From: Streptomyces sp. CB01881
GTDB taxonomy: Bacteria > Actinomycetota > Actinomycetes > Streptomycetales > Streptomycetaceae
Length of the DNA stretch: 64,000 nucleotides
Direction of reading: 5' to 3'
Assembly: GCF_002953255.1 (NCBI RefSeq)
Contig: NZ_CP026498.1
Location: 9,807,605 to 9,871,604 of the forward strand
Positions 32,907 to 40,991 of this stretch are shown here, piece after piece; positions within the stretch are counted from its first letter, which is position 1, and every line of letters starts with the position of its first letter. Both the position numbers and the translations under genes were made by a program. A model generated the notes under the pieces. That model was not told the DNA's origin, did not search any database, and worked only from the letters and a program-made list of their open reading frames with translations.

Positions 32907-34916
32907 TCAGCCCTCGACGTCCACCCCGTAGCCGCGGGCCAGCTCGTCAAGCCCGTGGTCGAAGCCCTGCCCGACCGCACGGAACCGCCAGGAGCCGCCG
33001 CGGCGGTAGATCTCGGCGAGCAGCAGGGTCCGTTCGGTGGTGGCGGCGTCCAGCGTGGCCTGGACGATCGGGCGGGCCCTGGTGTCGCCGGCCAGCGCGA
33101 TCTCCACCGCGCCGACGTCGCCGAAGGTGGCCGAGCCGTCGATCGCCGCCGCGATGACGATCTTCCGCACCGAGCCGCCCAGCGGGCCGAGATCGACGGT
33201 GACCGCCTGCTCCTGCGGGCCGTCGAAGGCGAGCCGGACGGTGCCGTCTGGGCTCTCGGGTGCGCCGTAGAAGACGAAGTCCTCGTCGCAGGAGATCTGT
33301 TCGTCCTCGTCGAGGCTGAACGCGACCACGTCGACCTCGCAGCTGGTCTGCTGCGTCCACGAGGCGTTGACGCTCCAGCGGGCACCGTCGGTGGCGATGG
33401 GCAGGTCGATCACGCCACCGCGCGGCAGCACCTCCACCTCGTCCGCCTCCCCTTCGTCCGGCTCTCCTTCGGCCGGCTTCCCGGTGCCCGGCGCGGCGGC
33501 GGGCGTGCTGCCCAGGGTCCGCAGCCAGGTGTCGTCGTGCACCGGGAGCTGGAGCCACTCGATCCGCTTCATCCTCCGGTCGGTGGCGGAGCCGGTCAGC
33601 GCGAGGACGTCGGTGACGTTGGCCGACAGGTTCACTGCGGCGGCGCCGCCGAGGCCGACCACCGCCGTCCGGGCCGCCACCGCCTCGGGGTGCCGGCCAC
33701 CCAGCACGAGCACCCGCCGGCCGGTGAGCGCCCGCCGCTCCCGGGCGGTCCTGCGCCGCACCGCGGACCGCACGGCCACCGGGACCGGCTCGGCCACCGC
33801 CGAAACCGGCTCGACGACCGGCGCAGTGGCCGACTCAGTGGCCGACTCAGTGGCCGACTCAGTGGCCGGATCCGCCTCCGCGAACTCCACCGCGACCACG
33901 GCTTCCACCGCAACGGCCGGCGCCGCCTGCCCGGGGCCCGTCACCGCGCCGCCGGCCTCGTGCGGCTGTCCCGGCCGCACCTCCGCGAGCAGGGCGAGGA
34001 ACGCCCCCTCGTCGAGCACCGGCACCCCCTCGGCGGCGGCCCGCCGGGCCTTCGCCGAGGACGCCGCGCCACCGTTGGCCACCAGCACACTGGTGTGCCG
34101 GCTCACCGAGGTCATCACGTTCAGCCCGGCCGCCACCGCCCTCGCGACCAGTTCCTCCCGGGCCGTCCCCGTCTCCCCGGTCACGGCGACCTTCATGCCC
34201 TGCACCAGCGCCCCACCCGCCGGCAGCCGCCCCGGATTGCGGTACGCGCACGGCGTCTTGGGGATTCGCGGCCGGAACTCCGAGGTGCGCCGGGGCGGGC
34301 AGTCCACCAGCGGCAGCGGCACCCCCAGGCGCTGCGCCTCGGCGAGCGAGCCGCGCAGCACTCCGGCCAGCACCCTGGTGTCATCCAGCGCGTCGTGCGC
34401 GTGCAGTTGCGGGACGCCGTAGTGCGCGGCGAGCGTGCCGAGCTTCAGGTCCGCGGTCGACGTGTCGATCCGCCGGTTCAGCGCCAGCGTGCAGAGCCGC
34501 CGCGAGACCGGCAGCCAGGAGCCGGCGAGCGCGAACTCGTGGCTGAGGAAGTCGTAGTCGAACTGGGCGTTGTGGGCCACCATCACCCTGCCCTCCAGCA
34601 GTTCGGCAACCCGCCCGGCGATCTGCTCGAAGGCCGGCGCCCCCCTCAGCCGCTCGGCGGTCAGGCCGTGGACGTGCACCGGTCCGGGGTCCACGCCCGG
34701 ATCCAGCAGGGTGGAGTACTCCCCGGTCTGCCGGCCCCCGGCGTCGACCGTGATCACCGCGAGGGAGAGCACCCGGTGTTGGCCGGGCCTCAGCCCCGAG
34801 GTCTCGACGTCGACCAGCGCCCATTCGTGGGCGTATCCGGTGGGCGTGGGCCCGGATGTGTCGCTCTGGTGGCCGGGGCGTGGGGGAGCCGAAGTCATGG
34901 CCACAAGAATGCTCAT
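32907..34916 (-). CDS. DEDDh exonuclease - BRCT - TerD fusion protein
   Basis: 669 residues. Residues 30-190 are a DnaQ-like 3'-5' exonuclease: WALVDVETSGL (Asp36, Glu38), VMVAHNAQFDYDFL (Asp) and HAHDALDDTRVL (His/Asp). Residues about 250-325 look like a BRCT domain (LVQGMKVAVTGETG...ASSAKARRA), a second BRCT-like segment spans about 430-500, and the C-terminal 165 residues are TerD (WSVNASWTQQTSCEVDVVAFSLD; DFVFYG; ILLAEIYRRGG-like end). TerD proteins bind calcium and join phage, tellurite and DNA-damage stress responses. ATG at 34916 has GGGAG 10 nt upstream. Fusion of nuclease and TerD suggests DNA repair or defence. Confidence 0.88.
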   Translation of the reverse strand: MSILVAMTSAPPRPGHQSDTSGPTPTGYAHEWALVDVETSGLRPGQHRVLSLAVITVDAGGRQTGEYSTLLDPGVDPGPVHVHGLTAERLRGAPAFEQIAGRVAELLEGRVMVAHNAQFDYDFLSHEFALAGSWLPVSRRLCTLALNRRIDTSTADLKLGTLAAHYGVPQLHAHDALDDTRVLAGVLRGSLAEAQRLGVPLPLVDCPPRRTSEFRPRIPKTPCAYRNPGRLPAGGALVQGMKVAVTGETGTAREELVARAVAAGLNVMTSVSRHTSVLVANGGAASSAKARRAAAEGVPVLDEGAFLALLAEVRPGQPHEAGGAVTGPGQAAPAVAVEAVVAVEFAEADPATESATESATESATAPVVEPVSAVAEPVPVAVRSAVRRRTARERRALTGRRVLVLGGRHPEAVAARTAVVGLGGAAAVNLSANVTDVLALTGSATDRRMKRIEWLQLPVHDDTWLRTLGSTPAAAPGTGKPAEGEPDEGEADEVEVLPRGGVIDLPIATDGARWSVNASWTQQTSCEVDVVAFSLDEDEQISCDEDFVFYGAPESPDGTVRLAFDGPQEQAVTVDLGPLGGSVRKIVIAAAIDGSATFGDVGAVEIALAGDTRARPIVQATLDAATTERTLLLAEIYRRGGSWRFRAVGQGFDHGLDELARGYGVDVEG
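33824..33867 (-). repeat. 12-bp in-frame tandem repeat (ATES repeat)
   Basis: CAGTGGCCGACT repeated three times plus a partial copy, encoding Ala-Thr-Glu-Ser repeats on the minus strand. It lies in the linker between the BRCT-like domains of the exonuclease-TerD protein. Confidence 0.9.
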
Positions 34917-35169
34917 CAGCCGGCACTCCCCACAACCCGTTTGACCTGCCCGTTATCCGTACGACACCGTGTCGCGGCGGAGCCTTGGGGGGCGGGGGCG
35001 GTCTGCTTCGGGGGTTCCCGGCGGCGGCGGTGGTTCGCGCACGGTGACCGCCTCGGGTGGACGCCCCGGCTCACACGGGCCGCGCCGCACCTGCGGACGC
35101 ACCGGCGTCCCACTCGAAGGCTGCGGCAGGAGGCGCGCGCCCGGGGCGTCGCACCGTGCGAAGCCGGGC

Positions 35170-35209
35170 GCTCCGGCGACCGCCCTCCCACAAGGACGGC
35201 CGCCGGAGC
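35170..35209. terminator. Hairpin 1 of three
   Basis: 9-bp stem GCTCCGGCG / CGCCGGAGC with a 22-nt inner loop that has further short pairing. Confidence 0.4.
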
Positions 35210-35216
35210 ACCCGAT

Positions 35217-35246
35217 CCCGGCTCCCGACGGGGTGCGGGAGCCGGG
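35217..35246. terminator. Hairpin 2 of three
   Basis: Perfect 11-bp stem CCCGGCTCCCG / CGGGAGCCGGG, 8-nt loop. Confidence 0.55.
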
Positions 35247-35313
35247 GGACCGGGAGCCGGACCACCGGCGGGCGGGCCACCCCAGCGGGCGGACCGTACT
35301 CCCGGACGACTGA

Positions 35314-35345
35314 ACCGGCGCCCGCACGGGGGGTCGGGCGCCGGT
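35314..35345. terminator. Hairpin 3 of three
   Basis: Perfect 11-bp stem ACCGGCGCCCG / CGGGCGCCGGT, 10-nt loop. It is the first met by transcripts leaving the 35917-35558 gene leftwards. Confidence 0.6.
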
Positions 35346-35557
35346 GGCGTTGCCGCCACCCGGTACTACGGACGGAAGCACCCGCACGGTTCACCGGTCC
35401 TGCGGACCGTCTCCCCGCCGTGGCCGCGGGGCACCGAGCACCGGGCACCGGGCACCGCCTCCGGGCGTCCTGCCCGAGCCCTGTCCCCGTCCGGCGGACC
35501 ACCACCTCCGAGGCTCTCCCCGGTTCTGGCGGGCCCGGGGTCCACCCCTTCGAGGAG

Positions 35558-35917
35558 TCAGCAGAGCCGGTCCGGGGACGGGAGCCGGGTGATCTGGTCA
35601 TCACCCCAGCCGTAGACCTCCAGGTTGGACAGGTAGCCGTCGTAGGCGAAGACCAGCGCTCCGCCGACCGGCTCTCCGTCGGCGTCGAGCACCGTCCCGT
35701 CGGCAACGGGATTGCCGGCCACGGGCGCGGCCGGCACCGCTGCCCTGTCCAGGCCGAAGTCGATGCTGGCGCAGGAGCACGGGCAGCGGCCGATGACGCG
35801 CAGGTGCGGGATCTGCGCGAGCAGGGCCCGATGGTCCGGCTGGTCCTCCTTGAGGAGAGCCTCAAGGAGCTGAACGGCTTCTGCAGGCAGTGGATCGCCC
35901 GTCGTGCTGGTTTCCAT
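35558..35917 (-). CDS. Conserved hypothetical protein with CPCSC motif
   Basis: 119 residues. The N-terminal half is helical (PAEAVQLLEALLKEDQPDHRALLAQIPHL, shown only in part by its core AVQLLEALLKED), followed by a CPCSCASIDFGLD cysteine cluster and a beta-rich C-terminus (ALVFAYDGYLSNLEVYGWGDD). It is soluble with no signal peptide. It resembles small actinomycete proteins of unknown function. ATG at 35917 has only a weak ribosome binding site. Confidence 0.7.
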   Translation of the reverse strand: METSTTGDPLPAEAVQLLEALLKEDQPDHRALLAQIPHLRVIGRCPCSCASIDFGLDRAAVPAAPVAGNPVADGTVLDADGEPVGGALVFAYDGYLSNLEVYGWGDDQITRLPSPDRLC

Positions 35918-36030
35918 GCCCCAACCCGATCATCCGACCGATCGAGGGGTCAACCCGAATACCAGGGCCGAGGACCGTGCTGTCGCCCGAGTCACCCGAG
36001 CGCGCGTGGGCCGGTTCGTTCGTAGACGGG

Positions 36031-36330
36031 TCATCCAGGGGCGAACCATCCCGCCTTCTTCCGGACGGCCGGGCTCGGGTCCTGGGCGTGCGACGCCTGC
36101 AAGGCTGCGCCGGCCCGGGCGTCGGTGCGGGAGAACGTGCCGCCCTGGGGTCGGTGATGCCGCGGGCGGCGAGTTCGGTGGTGATCAGGGCAGCCACCTC
36201 GGCGGCGGTCTGCTGCGTCGGGGTCTTGAACTCGGCCTTCCACCGCTTGCCGGCCGGCTGCCAGCCGTCCGCCGTCATCGCCGCCGCGACGGCCTCCCGG
36301 GTCGCCGGGGCGCGGGCCGACGCGGTCCAC
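36031..36330 (-). pseudogene. Frameshifted remnant of an unknown ~100-residue protein
   Basis: On the minus strand, codons from about 36330 down to 36150 read a coding-like helical segment (TREAVAAAMTADGWQPAGKR then TAAEVAALITTELAARGI) with strong third-position GC. Near 36145 coding character moves to another frame (TFSRTDARAGAALQASHAQD...RKKAGWFAPG) ending at a TGA at 36031. One indel would join the two into one protein. No start with a good ribosome binding site was found. Family not recognised. Confidence 0.45.
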
Positions 36331-36443
36331 GAACCCGCGCGGTCCACGTCCCCGCACACCCGCACACCCCCATGCTCGCGCGGCCCGCATGCTCGCGCGG
36401 ACGAGGTGAACCCCCGACCGGGCCCCAGCCGTTTACCAGGACG

Positions 36444-39197
36444 ATGAGCGTCTCTCCCACCCGACCGCCCGGCCCTGCCGTCCCCGCCGCCCTGGCGCCG
36501 CGCCGGCTGTTCGGGCGTCGCCCGCGGGCGGGTGAACCGCAACTCCCCCAGCCGGTGCCGCCGCCGTCGGCGCAGCCGTCCGCCGCACCGTGTGGCGCCG
36601 AACTCCGGCTCGTCGGAGCGCACTTCGTCATCGCCCCCGCCTCGGCCGACGACGACGAGCTGTCGGCGGCGGTCGGCTCGCTGCCGCCGCTGCCGGGGAG
36701 CCTGATCGTGGTCGCCGCCGCCCCCGACGCGGCGGTCGTGCTGCGCGACCGGATGGCCGACCTCGGCGTGGTCGCCCGTGCCCGCGGGGCCGGCACGCTC
36801 GTCGTCGCCGCGTCCGGGCTGGCCGCGCTCGCGCCCAACGGCCGCCGGCCCGCCGAGCTGGTCGCCGAGCAGGCGGGCGTACCGGTGGTCGCCCCGGACG
36901 GACTGGTGAGGATCACCCCGGACGGCGGCCTCGCGCTCACGACCCCCGACGGCGCCCCCGAGCCGGCCGCCTGGTGGCACTGCGTCCCGGGCGCGGCGCC
37001 GCAGCGGCTGGCCGGAACACCCGGCGCCACCACGGCCGAGCCCCGGGCCACCACCCACGCCGCCGTCCGAACCGCCACGCCTCCGGCTGCCCGGACCGCC
37101 CCGGCCGCCCCGCCCGCCCGTACGTCCGGGAGCCCCGCCGCCCAGGTACTGCGCCTGCCCGCCGGTTTCTGGCTCACCCACCCGACGGCCCCGCCCGCCG
37201 GCCCGTTGCCCGGCCTCGGGCTGGCCGCCGCACCGCCCGGCACCGTCGTCCTGCTGGTCGGCACCCCCGCCGCGCCGCTCCTCCTCCCCGAGGAGTTCGC
37301 CGACGCCGCAGTCGCCCTGCCCCTCGACGCCGCCCGGCTGCTGGTCAGTGCCCCCTGGGCCTCACCCGACGAACTCACCGCTCTTACCGGCGCGTTGGCC
37401 GCCCGACTGGCCCGGCCGGTGCACGCCGCGATCGGCCTCCCGGTGCTCGGCGAGGGCGGTCCCACCTCCCGTGTCCTGGACGCGCAGGGGCAGGCCCGCT
37501 GGGAGCCGTACCTCCTGCGGCTCGCCTCGGCCCCCGGCCAGGGCACCACCCCGGCGGCATGGCGCAACAGCGGAGCCGACTGGCGGACCGACGGACCGGC
37601 CGTCTTCGCGGCCTTCCCGTACTGGGCGCTGGAGGCCGTCCCGGCCGGCCTCTGGCTCCGCCCGGAACCGCCGCACGTGCTCACCCCGCGCTTCCGCCGC
37701 CCCGAACCGGCCCGCCCGCTGCTCATCGTCGGCGAGCGGGACCGCCCGGTGGAGCCGGACGTCTTCGAGGAGCTCGGCGCGCTGCTGGACCGTCTGCCGA
37801 CCGTCGGCGCCGAGGGGTTCGGCCTGCTCGTACACGGACTGCTGGAGCCGTCCGCCGAACGCGTCGGGCGTTTCGTCGCCCGCATGCACGGCCTGGAGTG
37901 GCTCGGGCCCGACCCGGCCGTGGCCAGGCCGCCGGGCGTGGTGCCGGTCTCGTACGGAGCCCTGCCCGGGGCGGCACCGACCGGGGCGCCTCGCGCCGTC
38001 CTGGGCACTCCCGGTGCCCCCGCCGTCCTCCCCGCCCCGGGTCCCGCACACCTCCCGGCGCCCGGGGTCGACCCCGGCCCCGGGCGCTTGGCCCTGCCCG
38101 CTTCCCCGGCCGCCCCCGACCCCGCACCGCTTCCCGAGCCGACTCCCCTGCCGACCCCGCCCGCCCCGACCGCCGTCACCACCAGTAGCAGCAGCAGCAC
38201 CAGCGCCACCACCAACAGCAGCCCTGCGCAGCCGTCCGCACCGGAGGAGCCGGAGGAACTTGAGGAGTCGGAGGAGTCGGAGGAGCTTGAGGAACCGACC
38301 CCGCCGCCCGCAACTGCTCCAGACCCGGCCGCCGAAGCCCCGTGCGAACCCGCCCCCGGCCCCCGGCCCGAACCGACTCCCCAACCGGCCCGCCGCTACC
38401 GCCCGGAGGAGTTCGCCGCCCCCGTCACCGTCAGCAGCGCCGCCGACCGCGAAACCGTCCGGGCCCTGCTCGGCGAGCACTACCAGCGGTGCACCGGCCG
38501 GGTGGACCAGGCCGCCACCCGGCTGCCCGCCCTGCGGCCCACCGCGAAGGACGACATCAGGCCCGACCTCGCCGCCGTCCTGCTGTACCACGGCGACACC
38601 GGAGTCCCGGTCGGCCGGGCCGAGTTGACTGCGACGGCCCGGGCCGGAGCGTCCGCCCCGCTGGCCGCCTTCCTCCGCTGTCTCGGATCCGGCCTGCGCC
38701 GCCTCCCGAGCCACCACGGCGTCGTCCTGCTCGCCGCCGATCCCGGACTCGATCCGGCCGGGGTGGTGGACCACTATCCGGTCGGACGGGAGCTCCTGGA
38801 ACCCGCCCCGGTCGCCGGTCTGACCGCGCCGACGGCCGAACTTCCGGGTGTGTCCGTCGAGTTCGTCGTCTGGTCGGCCACCGGCCGGCGCACCACCGCG
38901 TTCGGCAGCGCCGACGACGAGCCGCAGGCGGTGTTCGCCCCGGGCACGACGTTCACCGTCATCGGGGCGGCGGAGGCCGACCCGTCCGGCCGTCCGGCCC
39001 GGGTCCTGCTGCGCGAGTCCGCCGGCCTCGCGAGTGCCGACCCGGCCGAGCGCAACCACAACGCCCTGGCCAGGCTGAACGGTTGGCTGGAGCGGCGCGA
39101 CCTGCTGGCGCCGGCCGAACGACGCCCGGTCACCCGCCCCGAACGGTTCCACCTCACCCCGGGCATCGAACTCCCCTCCGCAGCCGGGACGGTGTGA
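36444..39197 (+). CDS. Large multidomain protein with ADP-ribosyltransferase-like C-terminus
   Basis: 917 residues. It has two N-terminal alpha/beta regions (about 45-190 and 225-440) that look like repeats of one fold: each has a LPAGFWLTHP/LVGAHFVIAP-like start, then LVVAAAPDA or VLLVGTPAA. Then comes a Pro/Ser/Glu-rich low-complexity linker (about 540-640), and a C-terminal domain (about 650-917). The last domain resembles ART folds: an AKDDIRPDLAAVLLYHG start, VEFVVWSATGRRTTAFG in the STS position and EPQAVFAPGTTFTVIG where active enzymes have ExE followed by VLF.PG. The second catalytic Glu would be Gln, so activity is doubtful. ATG at 36444 has AGGA upstream. It pairs with the MinD-like gene. 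Confidence 0.7.
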   Translation: MSVSPTRPPGPAVPAALAPRRLFGRRPRAGEPQLPQPVPPPSAQPSAAPCGAELRLVGAHFVIAPASADDDELSAAVGSLPPLPGSLIVVAAAPDAAVVLRDRMADLGVVARARGAGTLVVAASGLAALAPNGRRPAELVAEQAGVPVVAPDGLVRITPDGGLALTTPDGAPEPAAWWHCVPGAAPQRLAGTPGATTAEPRATTHAAVRTATPPAARTAPAAPPARTSGSPAAQVLRLPAGFWLTHPTAPPAGPLPGLGLAAAPPGTVVLLVGTPAAPLLLPEEFADAAVALPLDAARLLVSAPWASPDELTALTGALAARLARPVHAAIGLPVLGEGGPTSRVLDAQGQARWEPYLLRLASAPGQGTTPAAWRNSGADWRTDGPAVFAAFPYWALEAVPAGLWLRPEPPHVLTPRFRRPEPARPLLIVGERDRPVEPDVFEELGALLDRLPTVGAEGFGLLVHGLLEPSAERVGRFVARMHGLEWLGPDPAVARPPGVVPVSYGALPGAAPTGAPRAVLGTPGAPAVLPAPGPAHLPAPGVDPGPGRLALPASPAAPDPAPLPEPTPLPTPPAPTAVTTSSSSSTSATTNSSPAQPSAPEEPEELEESEESEELEEPTPPPATAPDPAAEAPCEPAPGPRPEPTPQPARRYRPEEFAAPVTVSSAADRETVRALLGEHYQRCTGRVDQAATRLPALRPTAKDDIRPDLAAVLLYHGDTGVPVGRAELTATARAGASAPLAAFLRCLGSGLRRLPSHHGVVLLAADPGLDPAGVVDHYPVGRELLEPAPVAGLTAPTAELPGVSVEFVVWSATGRRTTAFGSADDEPQAVFAPGTTFTVIGAAEADPSGRPARVLLRESAGLASADPAERNHNALARLNGWLERRDLLAPAERRPVTRPERFHLTPGIELPSAAGTV

Positions 39198-39366
39198 CCC
39201 GGCGCCGTCGAACTCCGGCCTTCCGACCCCCTCCCGCCCTCGTCGCGAGTGCGCGGTCGTGCCCCGCCGGGCACCACCTGGACGCCCTGGCACTGAACTG
39301 ACCTGCACCAACGCGCCGTAGAGCAGGGTGGAGAGTGCGCCGCAGACCGCGTCCGAAGGAGACAGC

Positions 39367-40257
39367 ATGAGGACTGCCAGCCCCGCCCCCGCACCGGCCG
39401 CCGCCCGCGTGCCGGCCTCCGCCCCCGGGCGGCGGCGCAGCGCGCTGGACCGCCTGCGCTCCGGCGAACGCCGGTGCCGCGAGCATCTGCGGCTCATCAG
39501 GTCCCCGCTGCAGGGGAGTTGCCGGGTGGCCGTGGTGGGTGCCAAGGGCGGCGCCGGCAGGACCTCGCTGGTGCTCACCCTGGGCGCGATGCTGGCCGCC
39601 GAGCGCGGCGAGCCGGTCGCGGCGGTCGACGCGGGGTCGCACAGCGGCTCGCTGGGTCGCCGGATCCGGCGGCGCACGGAGGCCGGGATCGCCGACCTCG
39701 CGGCCGCCCGGCACCCCGCCGACCTCGACCGGTACGTCTCGCCGACGCCGAGCGGACTGGCGGTGCTCGCCGGTCCCGACCGTCCGGAGTCGCTCTCCGA
39801 CGCCGGCTACGTCTCCGCCCTGGACCTGCTGGCGCAGCGGTTCCCGATCACCCTCACCGACTCCGGCACCGGCCTGCTGGACGACCCGATGCGCGGGGTC
39901 CTCGGCCTGGCCGACCAGTTGATCCTCGCCACCACCCCGGGCGTCGACAGTGCGGGCAGCGCGGCAGCGACCCTCGACTGGCTGCACGCGCACGGCTACG
40001 GGGAGCTGGCCGCCCGTTCGGTCACCGCGATCTCGGCGGTCCGCGGGACGGTCCGGCCGGTCGGATCCGCCGAGCTGCGGGCGTACTTCGGCGCCCGCTG
40101 CCGGGGCGTGGTCGAGCTGCCGTTCGACGAGCACCTGGCGGCGGGCGCCGAGTTCGACCCCGGCCGGCTCGGCCTCCGCACCCGCGCGGCCGTGCGCGAG
40201 CTGGCCGCCCTGGTCGGCGCCGACCTCTGGCGGGCGGGGCGGCCCACCGGGCGGTGA
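39367..40257 (+). CDS. MinD/ParA-like ATPase
   Basis: 296 residues. A 50-residue basic arm precedes a deviant Walker A loop VAVVGAKGGAGRTSLVLTLG (the MinD/ParA KGGxGKT form with Arg in place of the second Lys). AAVDAGSHSGSLGRR and ITLTDSGTGLLDD follow as switch segments. Similar MinD-like proteins occur in actinomycete type VII secretion and membrane-localisation loci. It follows the ART-like protein by 169 nt with its own GAAGGAGA ribosome binding site 4 nt before ATG 39367. No ESX genes are in the window. Confidence 0.82.
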   Translation: MRTASPAPAPAAARVPASAPGRRRSALDRLRSGERRCREHLRLIRSPLQGSCRVAVVGAKGGAGRTSLVLTLGAMLAAERGEPVAAVDAGSHSGSLGRRIRRRTEAGIADLAAARHPADLDRYVSPTPSGLAVLAGPDRPESLSDAGYVSALDLLAQRFPITLTDSGTGLLDDPMRGVLGLADQLILATTPGVDSAGSAAATLDWLHAHGYGELAARSVTAISAVRGTVRPVGSAELRAYFGARCRGVVELPFDEHLAAGAEFDPGRLGLRTRAAVRELAALVGADLWRAGRPTGR

Positions 40258-40287
40258 ACCGGCGGGGCCCGGTCTCGTCCCTGGCCC

Positions 40288-40794
40288 CTACGCCCCCACC
40301 TCGCCGTCGATCGACTCGCGCAGGAAGTCGGCGTGCCCGTTGTGCCGGGCGTACTCGTGGATCAGGTGCAGCATCACCAGGCGCAGCGACACGTCGGCCT
40401 CCCACTTCGGCATGTAGCCCGTCACGTCCAGCGACTCCGCCTCCCGCTCGATCCGGCGGGCGTGCTCGACCTCCTCCTCCCAGGCCGCGAACGCCTGCGC
40501 CCGGTCGGCGTCGCGCGCGTCGTAGGCGGCCTGGAAGTCGCGCTCCGGGGACCAGACGAACGCGATGTCCTCCTTGTTGATCACCCGGCGGAACCACGTC
40601 CGCTCGACCTCGGCCATGTGGCGGACCAGCCCGAGCAGGGAGAGCGTGGACGGCGGGCTCGACTGCCGCCGCAGCTCGTCGTCGGTCAGCCCGTCGCACT
40701 TCATCGCCAGCGTCGCCCGGTGGTAGTCCAGGAAGGCGCGCAGCATCTCCCGCTCGCCCCCGGTCAGCGGCGGCGCGATCCGTTCGGTGGCCAT
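40288..40794 (-). CDS. DinB-fold protein (DUF664)
   Basis: 168-residue four-helix-bundle protein of the DinB/YfiT superfamily. The metal-ligand histidines are in GLVRHMAEVERTWF and MLHLIHEYARHNGHADFLRE, the usual three-His layout. Such proteins are thiol-dependent enzymes, often mycothiol S-transferases in actinobacteria. ATG at 40794 follows GGGGAGACCACC. Convergent with the MinD-like gene; 30 nt separate the stops. Confidence 0.9.
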   Translation of the reverse strand: MATERIAPPLTGGEREMLRAFLDYHRATLAMKCDGLTDDELRRQSSPPSTLSLLGLVRHMAEVERTWFRRVINKEDIAFVWSPERDFQAAYDARDADRAQAFAAWEEEVEHARRIEREAESLDVTGYMPKWEADVSLRLVMLHLIHEYARHNGHADFLRESIDGEVGA

Positions 40795-40991
40795 GGTGGT
40801 CTCCCCTGTTCATGGTCGGCGGGCCCGCTCCGGCCCCGCCGCCCCGTCGGAGCCCCAGTCTCCCGCAGCCCCGGACGGCACCCTCCACGGGGAGCGGCCA
40901 CGCGGCGGGCCCGCCGGCGGCCGCCGGCCGGTGGTCCGCCTCCCCGGCGGACCGTCAGGCGGACCACCCGGAACGACCGTCAGGCGGACCG

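Larger units (their letters stand above)
34917..35557. other. 640-bp gene-free structured interval
   Basis: It lies downstream of the 35917-35558 gene and upstream of the exonuclease-TerD gene. No frame shows credible coding. It contains three strong hairpins (listed separately) and a short GCACCGGGCACC-type repeat near 35437-35458. A non-coding RNA is possible but unsupported. Confidence 0.6.
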
